Assembly: GCF_003324185.1 (NCBI RefSeq)
Contig: NZ_PXUP01000002.1
Coordinates: forward strand, 62,001 to 126,000
Length of the DNA: 64,000 bases
DNA from: Faecalibacterium prausnitzii
GTDB taxonomy: Bacteria > Bacillota > Clostridia > Oscillospirales > Ruminococcaceae
Direction of reading: 5' to 3'
Part shown: one piece after another, positions 13,661 through 21,444 of the stretch
Layout of the letters: each line of letters begins with the position of its first letter
Position numbering within the stretch: the first letter of the stretch is position 1
The notes under the pieces: generated by a model
Database searches by the model: none
Told to the model about the DNA's origin: nothing
The model's input: the letters and a program-made list of their open reading frames with translations, nothing else
Position numbers and translations under genes: made by a program

Positions 13661-15787
13661 ATGGCTACACCCAGAGAAGTTTCTCTTCAGATGACGAGAA
13701 ATATCGGCATTATGGCTCATATCGATGCCGGCAAGACGACCACTACCGAGCGTATCCTGTACTACACCGGTATCAACCATAAGATCGGTGAGGTCCACGA
13801 TGGCGGCGCCACGATGGACTGGATGGTTCAGGAGCAGGAGCGTGGTATCACCATCACTTCCGCTGCTACCACCTGCTACTGGTCTCACTCCGAGACCCAG
13901 AAGGATCCGGTCGCGTTCAAGAAGAATCGTCACCGCATCAACATTATCGACACTCCGGGCCACGTGGACTTCACTGTTGAGGTCCAGCGCTCTCTGCGCG
14001 TTCTGGACGGTTCTGTGACCGTTCTGGCCGCAAAGGGTGGTGTCGAGCCTCAGTCTGAGACTGTTTGGCGTCAGGCTGATGAATACAAAGTCCCCCGTAT
14101 GGTGTACGTCAACAAGATGGACACCATGGGTGCTGACTTCTTCCGCTGCATCAAGATGCTGCATGATCGTCTGCACGCCAACGGCGTGGCCATCCAGCTG
14201 CCTATCGGTCAGGAGGATACCTTCCGCGGTATCGTTGACTTGGTCGATATGAACGCTGAGGTCTACTACGACGACATGGGCAACGATATGCGTACCGAGC
14301 CCATCCCCGAGGATATGGTCGAGCAGGCTGAAGAGTACCGTAACATTCTGGTCGAGGCTGTTGCCGAGAACGACGAAGAGTTGATGGAGAAGTACCTTGA
14401 GGGCGAGGAAATCACCCGCGAGGAACTGAAGAAGGCTATCCGCAAGGAAACCATTGCAAATACTCTGGTTCCCGTTGTCTGCGGCTCTTCCTACAAGAAC
14501 CGCGGTGTGCAGAAGCTGCTGGACGCTATCGTTGACTATATGCCCGCTCCTACCGATGTTGAGGACATCAAGGGTGTGAATCCTGAGACCGAAGAGCAGG
14601 AGACCCGTCCGTCTTCCGACGACGCTCCCTTCGCAGCTTTGGCTTTCAAGATCGCTACCGACCCGTTCGTTGGTAAGCTGGCATACTTCCGTGTGTACTC
14701 CGGTAAGGTTGAGGCAGGTACTACTGTTTACAACTCTGTGAAGGACAGCAAGGAGCGTATGGGTCGCATCCTGCAGATGCACTCCAACCACCGCAAGGAT
14801 ATCGACTGCTGCTATGCAGGTGATATTGCTGCTGTTGTCGGTCTGAAGAACACCACCACTGGTGATACTCTGTGTGATGAGAATCATCCCATCATTCTGG
14901 AGTCCATGAAGTTCCCCGAGCCCGTTATCCGCGTTGCTATCGAGCCTAAGACCAAGGCTGGTAACGAGAAGATGGGTATCGCGCTGGCAAAGCTGGCCGA
15001 AGAGGATCCGACCTTCAAGACCTACACCGATGAAGAGACCGGCCAGACCATTATTGCTGGTATGGGCGAGCTGCATCTGGAGATCATCGTTGACCGTCTG
15101 CTGCGCGAGTTCAAGGTTGAGGCAAACGTGGGTGCACCTCAGGTTGCTTACCGTGAGACCATCCGCAAGGAGGCCAACCAGGAGACCAAGTACGCACGTC
15201 AGTCCGGTGGTAAGGGCCAGTACGGTCACGTTAAGATCAAGATCGAGCCCAACGAGCCCGGCAAGGGTTACGAGTTCGTCAACGCTATCGTTGGCGGCGC
15301 TATCCCGAAGGAATACATCCCTGCTATCGACAACGGTATTCAGGGTGCTATGAAGGCTGGCGTTCTGGCAGGCTATCCTGTTGTTGATGTTAAGGTCACC
15401 CTGTGGGATGGTTCTTATCATGAGGTCGACTCCTCTGAAATGGCCTTCTCCATCGCTGGCTCTATGGCATTCAAGGATGCTATGCGCAAGGCTGATCCTA
15501 TCATCACCGAGCCCATCATGAAGGTTGCTGTTATCGTTCCTGATGAATATCTGGGCGATGTTATCGGTGACCTGAACGCTCGCCGTGGTCAGATCCAGGG
15601 CATGGAGGCTATGGCCGGTACCCAGCGTGTCAACGCATTTGTGCCTCTGGCTCAGATGTTCGGCTACGCTACCGACCTGCGTTCCAAGACTCAGGGTCGT
15701 GGCCAGTATGTTATGGAGCCCTCTCACTACGAGCCGGTTCCCAAGAACATTGCTGACCAGATCATTGCTGGCCGTACCAAGGGCTAA
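13661..15787 (+). CDS. fusA: Elongation factor G
   Basis: Translocation GTPase, 708 residues, full length. The G1 motif is 'AHIDAGKTT' and the G3 motif is '[12 protein letters not shown]'. G4 is 'NKMD' in '[12 protein letters not shown]'. Domains II to V follow without a gap, ending in '[15 protein letters not shown]'. AGGAGG lies 8-9 bases before ATG 13661. It closes the str operon: a hairpin downstream and a separate promoter split it from tuf. Confidence 0.98.
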   Translation: MATPREVSLQMTRNIGIMAHIDAGKTTTTERILYYTGINHKIGEVHDGGATMDWMVQEQERGITITSAATTCYWSHSETQKDPVAFKKNRHRINIIDTPGHVDFTVEVQRSLRVLDGSVTVLAAKGGVEPQSETVWRQADEYKVPRMVYVNKMDTMGADFFRCIKMLHDRLHANGVAIQLPIGQEDTFRGIVDLVDMNAEVYYDDMGNDMRTEPIPEDMVEQAEEYRNILVEAVAENDEELMEKYLEGEEITREELKKAIRKETIANTLVPVVCGSSYKNRGVQKLLDAIVDYMPAPTDVEDIKGVNPETEEQETRPSSDDAPFAALAFKIATDPFVGKLAYFRVYSGKVEAGTTVYNSVKDSKERMGRILQMHSNHRKDIDCCYAGDIAAVVGLKNTTTGDTLCDENHPIILESMKFPEPVIRVAIEPKTKAGNEKMGIALAKLAEEDPTFKTYTDEETGQTIIAGMGELHLEIIVDRLLREFKVEANVGAPQVAYRETIRKEANQETKYARQSGGKGQYGHVKIKIEPNEPGKGYEFVNAIVGGAIPKEYIPAIDNGIQGAMKAGVLAGYPVVDVKVTLWDGSYHEVDSSEMAFSIAGSMAFKDAMRKADPIITEPIMKVAVIVPDEYLGDVIGDLNARRGQIQGMEAMAGTQRVNAFVPLAQMFGYATDLRSKTQGRGQYVMEPSHYEPVPKNIADQIIAGRTKG

Positions 15788-15804
15788 GCGCTGAAAAGCA
15801 TGAG

Positions 15805-15839
15805 AATTTTGCCGGGGTAGTGTAACTCCGGCAAAATTT
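15805..15839 (+). terminator. Hairpin terminator between fusA and tuf
   Basis: Arms AATTTTGCCGGGG and CTCCGGCAAAATT pair over about 13 bp with the loop near 15818-15825. The trailing T-run is short, so it may be leaky. Confidence 0.6.
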
Positions 15840-15852
15840 CCTGTAAAAGCAC

Positions 15853-15881
15853 TTGATTTTACAGGGCAAATTTAGTAGAAT
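15853..15881 (+). promoter_or_regulatory. Promoter of tuf
   Basis: TTGATT at 15853-15858, a 17-base spacer and TAGAAT at 15876-15881, giving a leader of about 70 bases. Confidence 0.75.
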
Positions 15882-15959
15882 AGCCTTGCAGTGCAATGTC
15901 TGCATTTTGCAGGGTTGTTGTAACCAATATCAAAACCTAAATTAAGGGAGGATATTCCA

Positions 15960-17162
15960 ATGGCTGAAAAGGCAAAGTTCGACCGTTCTAAGCCGCATGT
16001 TAACATCGGCACCATCGGTCACGTTGACCACGGCAAGACCACTCTGACCGCTGCTATCACCAAGTACCTGGCTCTGAAGGGTGATGCAGAGTTCATGGAC
16101 TACGCTAACATCGATAAGGCTCCTGAGGAGCGTGCTCGTGGTATCACGATCAACTCCGCTCACGTTGAGTACCAGACCGAGAAGCGTCACTACGCTCACG
16201 TTGACTGCCCGGGCCATGCTGACTACGTTAAGAACATGATCACTGGTGCTGCTCAGATGGACGGCGCTATTCTGGTCGTTGCTGCTACCGATGGTCCCAT
16301 GCCCCAGACCCGTGAGCACATTCTGCTGGCTCGTCAGGTCGGCGTGCCCTATATCGTTGTGTTCATGAACAAGTGCGATATGGTCGATGACGAAGAGCTG
16401 CTGGATCTGGTCGAGATGGAGATTCGTGAGCTGCTGAGCGAGTACGACTTCCCGGGCGACGACACCCCGATCATTCGTGGTTCCGCTCTGAAGGCTCTGG
16501 AGGCTCCCAACGATCCCGAGGATCCCGCTTACGCTTGCATCAAGGAGCTGATGGATGCTGTTGATTCCTACATCCCCAACCCGGATCGTGAGGAGGACAA
16601 GCCCTTCCTGATGCCCATCGAGGATGTCATGACCATTTCTGGCCGTGGTACCGTTGCTACCGGTCGTGTTGAGCGTGGTATGGCCAAGGTTGGCGATGCT
16701 ATGGAGATCGTCGGCATCAAGCCCGACCGTCTGAACACCACCATCACCGGTCTGGAGATGTTCCGTAAGTCTCTGGACTTCGCTGAGGCTGGCGATAACA
16801 TCGGCGCTCTGCTGCGTGGTGTTGATCGTTCCCAGATCGAGCGTGGCCAGGTTCTGGCTAAGCCCGGTTCTGTGCACCCCCACAACGTCTTTGAGGCTCA
16901 GGTCTACGTCCTGACCAAGGACGAAGGCGGCCGTCACACTCCCTTCTTCTCCAACTATCGTCCTCAGTTCTACTTCCGTACCACTGACGTGACCGGCATC
17001 ATCACCCTGCCCGAAGGCACCGAGATGTGCATGCCCGGCGATAACGTCATGATGCACGTTGAGCTGCTGACCCCTGTTGCTATGGAAGAGGGCCTGCGTT
17101 TCGCTATCCGTGAGGGTGGCCGTACCGTTGGTTCCGGCGTTGTTGGCAAGATCATTGAGTGA
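15960..17162 (+). CDS. tuf: Elongation factor Tu
   Basis: Delivers aminoacyl-tRNA to the ribosome, 400 residues. G1 is '[10 protein letters not shown]', the switch I stretch is '[10 protein letters not shown]', G3 is 'DCPGHADYV' and G4 is 'NKCD'. The beta-barrel domains II and III are complete, ending '[10 protein letters not shown]'. AGGGAGG lies upstream of ATG 15960. Unlike the classical str operon it has its own promoter and terminator, so its very high expression can be set separately from fusA. Confidence 0.98.
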   Translation: MAEKAKFDRSKPHVNIGTIGHVDHGKTTLTAAITKYLALKGDAEFMDYANIDKAPEERARGITINSAHVEYQTEKRHYAHVDCPGHADYVKNMITGAAQMDGAILVVAATDGPMPQTREHILLARQVGVPYIVVFMNKCDMVDDEELLDLVEMEIRELLSEYDFPGDDTPIIRGSALKALEAPNDPEDPAYACIKELMDAVDSYIPNPDREEDKPFLMPIEDVMTISGRGTVATGRVERGMAKVGDAMEIVGIKPDRLNTTITGLEMFRKSLDFAEAGDNIGALLRGVDRSQIERGQVLAKPGSVHPHNVFEAQVYVLTKDEGGRHTPFFSNYRPQFYFRTTDVTGIITLPEGTEMCMPGDNVMMHVELLTPVAMEEGLRFAIREGGRTVGSGVVGKIIE

Positions 17163-17205
17163 TTTTGTCCTTGAACGTAAGTTCCAAGGCTAATTAGCAA
17201 TTTAT

Positions 17206-17243
17206 AAAGACCTTCCCGTTCCGGAGAGCGGGAAGGTCTTTTT
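17206..17243 (+). terminator. Terminator of tuf, possibly bidirectional
   Basis: A perfect 13-bp stem (17206-17218 with 17229-17241) and a T-run. The convergent minus-strand gene ends at 17287, so the same hairpin may stop both, although the minus-strand U-tract is weaker. Confidence 0.9.
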
Positions 17244-17286
17244 GTTTGTTTATGGCAGCTGCAAACGGCTTTGTTTCACAGCTCCT

Positions 17287-18408
17287 TTACTGGGTCAGGG
17301 TGTTATAGCAGTCTGCAAAGGCGTGCAGAAAGGCGGTCGCTTCCTCTTCTGTGGTAAGGTGGCTCAGGCTGATGCGCCAAGAGGAAAGGGCGTTGCGCCG
17401 GTCTTGACTGACTGCAAGCACTGCGCGGGAAGGCAACCCATCGGACGAACAGGCGGATTTGACCGAGACGCATACCCCGCGTGTGTCCAACTCCCGCTGG
17501 AACACGGTACCCTTTACGCCCTGCACACTCAGGTTCAGGATATGTGGCACAGCGTTTGCCGGGCTGTTGATGCGTACTTTTGGATAGCGGGAAAGCTCTG
17601 CACGCAGCCGGTCATTCAGGCTGCGCACAGTTGCGGCGCGGGCTGGCAGCTCCGCAGTAGCCTTTTCCAAAGCCAGCGCCAGCGAGCAGGCAAGGGCTAC
17701 GGTAGGTGTGCCGCTGCGGTAGGGGGTAGTGCTCTCTCCGCCGTGGATGAGGGGCGGCAGTGCCAGCCCCAGCCGCTTTACCAGCACACCGATGCCGTTG
17801 AGCCCGTAAAACTTATGGGCTGTCAGGCTCATGGTGTCCATGCCCTCAAACTGCACAGGAATTTTCCCCACAGCCTGCGTGGCGTCCACATGGAAATGGC
17901 AGTTGGGGTATGCCTTTAAAAGCTCTGCAATCTCTGCAATGGGCTGCACTACGCCCAACTCGCTGTCCACGGCAGTCACAGCAACCAGAACGGTGTCCGG
18001 GCGCAGCCGTTTTTTCAGGTCTGCAAGGTCTACTGTGCCGTCCGGCAGGATGTCCAGCAGCTCCACCTCGTATCTCTGCTTTTGCAGGGCCTCCAGACTG
18101 CCGCTGACGGACGAATGCTCCAGCGGAGTAGAGAGGATGTGCCTGTCCGCTGTACCTCCCAGCGCTGCCAGCCCCTTCACGGCAAGATTGTTGGCCTCAC
18201 TTGCACCGGAGGTATAGATGATGCCCGCAGGCGGTGCGCCCAGACAGCGGGCAATGCTGCGGGTCGCCTCGTTTATAGCAGCCTTTGCGGCAGCGCCTGC
18301 CTGATGGTGGGCATTGGCATTGCCCGGGTAGCGCCGCTCGGCTTCGCAGAAGCATTGCAGCACCGCCTCGTCCACGGGGGTGTTGGCAGAGTAATCCAGA
18401 TAGAGCAT
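17287..18408 (-). CDS. Cysteine desulfurase family protein (NifS/IscS-like)
   Basis: PLP-dependent enzyme of the class-V aminotransferase fold, 373 residues. It takes sulfur from cysteine for iron-sulfur clusters or tRNA thiolation. The N-terminus 'YLDYSANTPVDEAV' is diagnostic. The PLP lysine is in 'SLTAHKFYGLNG', with the cofactor-binding His in 'HVDATQAVGK'. The catalytic Cys lies in the loop 'SVKSACSSDG'. CAGGAGG precedes the ATG. No iscU or thiI neighbour lies in the window, so the sulfur acceptor is unknown. Its sequence looks more diverged than housekeeping IscS, so a dedicated role is possible. Confidence 0.88.
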   Translation of the reverse strand: MLYLDYSANTPVDEAVLQCFCEAERRYPGNANAHHQAGAAAKAAINEATRSIARCLGAPPAGIIYTSGASEANNLAVKGLAALGGTADRHILSTPLEHSSVSGSLEALQKQRYEVELLDILPDGTVDLADLKKRLRPDTVLVAVTAVDSELGVVQPIAEIAELLKAYPNCHFHVDATQAVGKIPVQFEGMDTMSLTAHKFYGLNGIGVLVKRLGLALPPLIHGGESTTPYRSGTPTVALACSLALALEKATAELPARAATVRSLNDRLRAELSRYPKVRINSPANAVPHILNLSVQGVKGTVFQRELDTRGVCVSVKSACSSDGLPSRAVLAVSQDRRNALSSWRISLSHLTTEEEATAFLHAFADCYNTLTQ

Positions 18409-18462
18409 AGAGCCTCCTGTTATATCAACATATTATGATAGTAGGAAATAAGAACAGGCTCT

Positions 18463-18491
18463 ATTATAGGGCATTCCGTCCAAAAGCGCAA
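18463..18491 (-). promoter_or_regulatory. Promoter of the cysteine desulfurase gene
   Basis: Read on the minus strand: TTGCGC (18491-18486), a 17-base spacer, TATAAT (18468-18463). Confidence 0.75.
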
Positions 18492-18542
18492 CCCCCGCAG
18501 CCCACGGCGCAGTGTAACAGGCAAGAAAAAGCTGTCAACACC

Positions 18543-18571
18543 TTGCTGGAAAGCCCAAAATCTGCTATACT
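18543..18571 (+). promoter_or_regulatory. Promoter of the uraA leader
   Basis: TTGCTG at 18543-18548, a 17-base spacer and TATACT at 18566-18571. It starts a leader of about 214 bases that carries a short ORF and a terminator before uraA. It diverges from the minus-strand promoter at 18463-18491, and together these account for the 383-base gap between the two genes. Confidence 0.8.
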
Positions 18572-18656
18572 TAACAAAAAGGCTGCGGCGTTGCTGCTGC
18601 CTTGCCGGAGCGGTTCCGGTTGTTGGAAAGAACACAAAAAGAAGGGGAGGAGCACA

Positions 18657-18722
18657 ATGTTCAAGCGCGAGCGACTGCATAGCTGCTTCTTTCCCATTTT
18701 TGTGTGGAGGTCTTGTTCCTGA
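18657..18722 (+). CDS. Putative 21-residue leader peptide upstream of uraA
   Basis: ATG 18657 is preceded by a strong GGGGAGG at 18644-18650 and runs 21 codons to TGA 18720-18722. Its last half is pyrimidine-rich in RNA terms (TTCTTTCCCATTTTTGTG). The stop codon lies five bases before an intrinsic terminator. This spacing matches transcription-translation coupled attenuators such as rph-pyrE and pyrL-pyrBI of E. coli, where slow polymerase at low UTP lets the ribosome catch up and block the terminator. The peptide itself has no recognisable domain. The function is inferred from layout and from the uracil permease downstream. Confidence 0.6.
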   Translation: MFKRERLHSCFFPIFVWRSCS

Positions 18723-18727
18723 AATTC

Positions 18728-18765
18728 AGAGGCACTGCTGTTTCAACGGCAATGCCTCTTTTTTT
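18728..18765 (+). terminator. Leader terminator (attenuator) before uraA
   Basis: AGAGGCA at 18728-18734 pairs with TGCCTCT at 18753-18759, with an inner GCTG/CGGC stem, followed by seven Ts. It lies between promoter and gene with only 26 bases left to the uraA start. Confidence 0.8.
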
Positions 18766-18791
18766 GGGAATAACAGTATAGGAGGTTTTCT

Positions 18792-20153
18792 ATGAGCGAA
18801 AAGATCGATTACTCCAAGGGCGTATACGACGCCAAAAAGCTGGGCACCGGCAGAATGTTTATTCTGGGTGTGCAGCATATGTTTGCTATGTTTGGCGCAA
18901 CGGTTCTGGTGCCGCTGCTCACCGGCCTGAGCGTTTCCACCACTCTGCTGTGTGCCGGTCTGGGCACGCTGCTGTTCCACCTCATTACCAAAAAGAAGGT
19001 CCCGGCATTCCTCGGCTCCTCCTTTGCGTATCTGGGCGGCTTCTCCATCGTGGCTCCCATGCTGGCTGATGCCGATGGCAACCTGACCGTTGCCAACACT
19101 AAGATGCTGCCTTATGCCTGCGCTGCCATTGCATTCTCGGGTTTGGTCTATCTGGTGGCCAGCCTGCTGATCTCCACCTTTGGCATCCGCCGCATCATGA
19201 AGTTCTTCCCGCCGGTGGTCACCGGCCCCATCATCATCTCCATCGGTCTGATCCTTGCCCCCTCTGCTATCACCAACTGCCAGTCCAACTGGCTGCTGGC
19301 CTTTGTGGCACTGGGCACTGTTATCGTGTGCAACATCTGGGGCAAGGGCATGGTCAAGATCCTGCCCATCCTCATCGGCGTGCTGGTCTCCTACGCTGTG
19401 GCACTGGTCACCGGCGCAGTGGACTTCCAGAAAATCTCCGAGGCCGCCTGGCTGGGCATCCCCCTGCACAAGGAGGCTATGGGTCTGTTTGCCATTGACG
19501 GCAGCCCGGAGTTCATCAGCGCTCTGTTCACCATTATCCCCATCGCACTGGCTACCATGATGGAGCACGTTGGCGATATTGCCGCCATCAGCGCCACCGT
19601 TGGCCACAACTATATCAATGACCCCGGCCTGAACCGCACCCTGATGGGCGATGGTCTGGCCACCACCATGGCCGGTCTGCTGGGCGGCCCCGCCAACACC
19701 ACCTACGGCGAGAACACCGGCGTGCTGGCACTGAGCAAGATCTACGACCCGCTGGTCATCCGCATTGCCGCTGTGCTGGCTATCATCCTGAGCTTCAGCC
19801 CCAAGTTTGAGGCCGTCATCAACACCATCCCTACCGGCATCATCGGCGGTATCAGCTTCGTGCTGTATGGCATGATCTCTGCCATCGGTGTGCGCAACGT
19901 GGTGGAGAACCGCGTGGACTTCACTAACAGCCGCAACCTGATCGTTGCCGCCGTCATTCTGGTGTGCGCACTGGGCTTCAACTCTGTGGGCGGCGTTGGC
20001 TTTACCGTTGGCAGCGTCACCATCAACCTGTCCGGTCTGGCTGTGGCTGCGATTGCAGGCATCCTGCTCAACGCCATCCTGCCCGGCAACGACTACGAGT
20101 TTGACGCCACTGCCGGTTCCGATGCTGCTACCAGCGGCAACCTGCAGGTCTGA
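18792..20153 (+). CDS. uraA: Uracil permease (NCS2/UraA family)
   Basis: Membrane proton symporter of the nucleobase-ascorbate family, 453 residues with about 12-14 hydrophobic segments. Family motifs are clear: 'GATVLVPLLTGLS' near the start, 'MMEHVGDIAAISATVG' in the middle, and 'GPANTTYGENTGVLALSK', the substrate-binding stretch of UraA-type rather than xanthine-type carriers. TAGGAGG precedes ATG 18792. It is alone on its transcript behind the leader described above, which suggests control by pyrimidine supply. I see no clear PyrR-binding consensus in the leader. Confidence 0.92.
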   Translation: MSEKIDYSKGVYDAKKLGTGRMFILGVQHMFAMFGATVLVPLLTGLSVSTTLLCAGLGTLLFHLITKKKVPAFLGSSFAYLGGFSIVAPMLADADGNLTVANTKMLPYACAAIAFSGLVYLVASLLISTFGIRRIMKFFPPVVTGPIIISIGLILAPSAITNCQSNWLLAFVALGTVIVCNIWGKGMVKILPILIGVLVSYAVALVTGAVDFQKISEAAWLGIPLHKEAMGLFAIDGSPEFISALFTIIPIALATMMEHVGDIAAISATVGHNYINDPGLNRTLMGDGLATTMAGLLGGPANTTYGENTGVLALSKIYDPLVIRIAAVLAIILSFSPKFEAVINTIPTGIIGGISFVLYGMISAIGVRNVVENRVDFTNSRNLIVAAVILVCALGFNSVGGVGFTVGSVTINLSGLAVAAIAGILLNAILPGNDYEFDATAGSDAATSGNLQV

Positions 20154-20214
20154 TTCCGGTAATGCGTCCAGTTTTCCATAAGGGAATTTGGGCATCCTGC
20201 CAGATTTTGATAAA

Positions 20215-20229
20215 TAGGAATAATTCTTA
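20215..20229. promoter_or_regulatory. PerR/Fur-like 7-1-7 inverted repeat, upstream copy
   Basis: TAGGAAT-A-ATTCTTA is a near-perfect 7-1-7 palindrome of the type bound by PerR/Fur proteins. It shares TAGGAAT with a second copy centred 33 bases downstream. Confidence 0.5.
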
Positions 20230-20238
20230 AAGATACAC

Positions 20239-20267
20239 TTGACTAACTAGGAATTATTCGCTATAAT
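20239..20267 (+). promoter_or_regulatory. Promoter of the rubrerythrin gene
   Basis: TTGACT at 20239-20244, a 17-base spacer and a perfect TATAAT at 20262-20267. Confidence 0.88.
20248..20262. promoter_or_regulatory. PerR/Fur-like inverted repeat inside the promoter spacer
   Basis: TAGGAAT-T-ATTCGCT lies between the -35 and -10 of the rubrerythrin promoter, where a bound repressor would block polymerase. The left half-site is identical to the upstream copy. Confidence 0.5.
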
Positions 20268-20269
20268 AG

Positions 20270-20315
20270 AGCCATGGAAAGGGAAGTACACAAAGCCCCC
20301 TTCCATGGCTCTTTC
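20270..20315 (+). terminator. Hairpin at the start of the rubrerythrin transcript, probable uraA terminator
   Basis: AGCCATGGAA (20270-20279) pairs with TTCCATGGCT (20301-20310), plus GGG/CCC inside, and CTTTCT follows. The left arm begins only three bases after the -10, so a transcript from that promoter would start inside the arm. Confidence 0.6.
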
Positions 20316-20409
20316 TATACCCGGCAGCGCGGCTGCCCAGCATAGAAGCAACAGGCGGGTGGTTTCCGTCCTGTATCATTTTTAACAGATCGAATGGAGG
20401 TAAATTCTT

Positions 20410-20961
20410 ATGAAGAAATACGTTTGCACCGTTTGTGGTTATATCGCTGAGGGTGAGATCCCCGCTCAGTGCCCCGTTTGCAAGGCTCCCGCTTCCGCTT
20501 TTGTGGAAAAGACCGGCAACACCTACGTCACCGAGCATGTTGTTGGCATCGGCAAGGCAGAGGGCGTGCCGCAGGAGATCGTTGATGGTCTGCGCGCAAA
20601 CTTCGAGGGTGAGTGCAGCGAGGTCGGTATGTATCTGGCCATGGCTCGCGTGGCAGAGCGTGAGGGCTACCCCGAGATCGCCGAGGCCTACAAGCGCTAT
20701 GCTTACGAAGAGGCTGACCACGCATCCCGCTTTGCAGAGCTGCTGGGTGAGGTCGTGACCGACAGCACCAAGAAGAACCTGATGATGCGTGCTGAGGCCG
20801 AGTGCGGTGCCTGCGCCGGTAAGATGGATCTGGCCAAGAAGGCTAAGGCGCTGAATCTGGACGCCATCCACGACACTGTCCATGAGATGGCAAAGGATGA
20901 AGCCCGCCATGGCCGCGGCTTCGAGGGCCTGCTGAAGCGCTACTTCAACACCGAAGTCTGA
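20410..20961 (+). CDS. rbr: Reverse-type rubrerythrin
   Basis: Cytosolic peroxide- and oxygen-reducing protein of anaerobes, 183 residues. A rubredoxin-like iron site comes first (CTVCG and CPVC within the first 30 residues) and the ferritin-like di-iron four-helix domain follows. This is the domain order of 'reverse' rubrerythrins of Clostridia. Di-iron ligands are visible in '[10 protein letters not shown]', '[11 protein letters not shown]', '[10 protein letters not shown]' and '[11 protein letters not shown]'. TGGAGG precedes ATG 20410. The promoter carries two PerR-like boxes, which fits the peroxide control known for such genes in Clostridium. It has its own terminator, so it is monocistronic. 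Confidence 0.93.
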   Translation: MKKYVCTVCGYIAEGEIPAQCPVCKAPASAFVEKTGNTYVTEHVVGIGKAEGVPQEIVDGLRANFEGECSEVGMYLAMARVAEREGYPEIAEAYKRYAYEEADHASRFAELLGEVVTDSTKKNLMMRAEAECGACAGKMDLAKKAKALNLDAIHDTVHEMAKDEARHGRGFEGLLKRYFNTEV

Positions 20962-20986
20962 TAAGGGTTCCCCAGTTATCTATGCT

Positions 20987-21025
20987 GCCCGCTGCAAGGA
21001 CATTCCGCCTTGCAGCGGGCTTTTT
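20987..21025 (+). terminator. Terminator of the rubrerythrin gene
   Basis: A perfect 13-bp stem (20987-20999 with 21008-21020) followed by TTTTT. Confidence 0.92.
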
Positions 21026-21063
21026 GCGTTTTAATCGTGGTGACGACTTCTTTCGTAAAAGTG

Positions 21064-21165
21064 GAGTACCGGAGCGTCCGCAGACGCTCCGGTGCTCTAA
21101 AACAAAAAAGGATCTTTCCTCTGAAGATGCGCAAAGCGAATGCGGCGCGCATTCAAAATCGTCCC
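21064..21165 (-). repeat. Intergenic repeat, copy A (hairpin plus conserved 45-base motif)
   Basis: A 15-bp stem (21064-21078 with 21083-21097) has a CGCA loop, which reads as a UGCG (UNCG-class) tetraloop in minus-strand RNA. Next to it, 21118-21162 is related over its whole length to 24364-24408 (copy B), sharing CTGAA, AGCG, CATTCAAAA and CGT blocks in order. On the minus strand the order is copA, terminator, motif, hairpin. The same layout surrounds copy B. No ORF is supported here. Confidence 0.55.
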
Positions 21166-21170
21166 GCGAC

Positions 21171-21207
21171 AAAAAAGGCAGCTGCGCAGATTTTTGCGCA
21201 GCTGCCT
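21171..21207 (-). terminator. Terminator of the csoR-copA operon
   Basis: On the minus strand, 21207-21195 pairs with 21188-21176 (13 bp, perfect) followed by six Us. Confidence 0.9.
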
Positions 21208-21234
21208 CTTGCATTTTGTGGTGGCTGATACCCT

Positions 21235-21444
21235 TTACTGGATACCGGTAACGGGGTAATCCTGTGCCTCCACGGCTTTCTTCAGCACTTCATCATCCAC
21301 CTCTGCGTTCAGGGTAACGATGGCAGTACCGGCTTCGTGGCTGACAACAGCCTCGTCCACCTGCGGCAGAGCTTCCAGCGCCTTCTTGACGCGGGCTTCA
21401 CAGTGGGGGCACATCATGCCTTCTACGGTCAGGGTCTTTTTCAT
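21235..21444 (-). CDS. Internal start producing a free CopZ-like copper chaperone
   Basis: In frame inside the 3' end of copA, ATG at 21444 is preceded by AAAGGAGG (21460-21453) at eight bases spacing. That is the strongest ribosome binding site in the operon. It would give a 69-residue protein with the CxxC metal site (MCPHC) and the beta-alpha-beta-beta-alpha-beta length of CopZ chaperones. The Glu/Thr/Gln-rich stretch just before it looks like an intergenic leader now read through as a linker. I infer that the cell makes both a fused domain and a separate chaperone from one sequence. Confidence 0.6.
   Translation of the reverse strand: MKKTLTVEGMMCPHCEARVKKALEALPQVDEAVVSHEAGTAIVTLNAEVDDEVLKKAVEAQDYPVTGIQ

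Noticed and set aside
18572-18656. PyrR-binding RNA or purine riboswitch in the uraA leader
   Set aside because: I looked for the PyrR anti-antiterminator consensus and for purine riboswitch loop motifs and found neither. The small GC-rich stems here are unremarkable.
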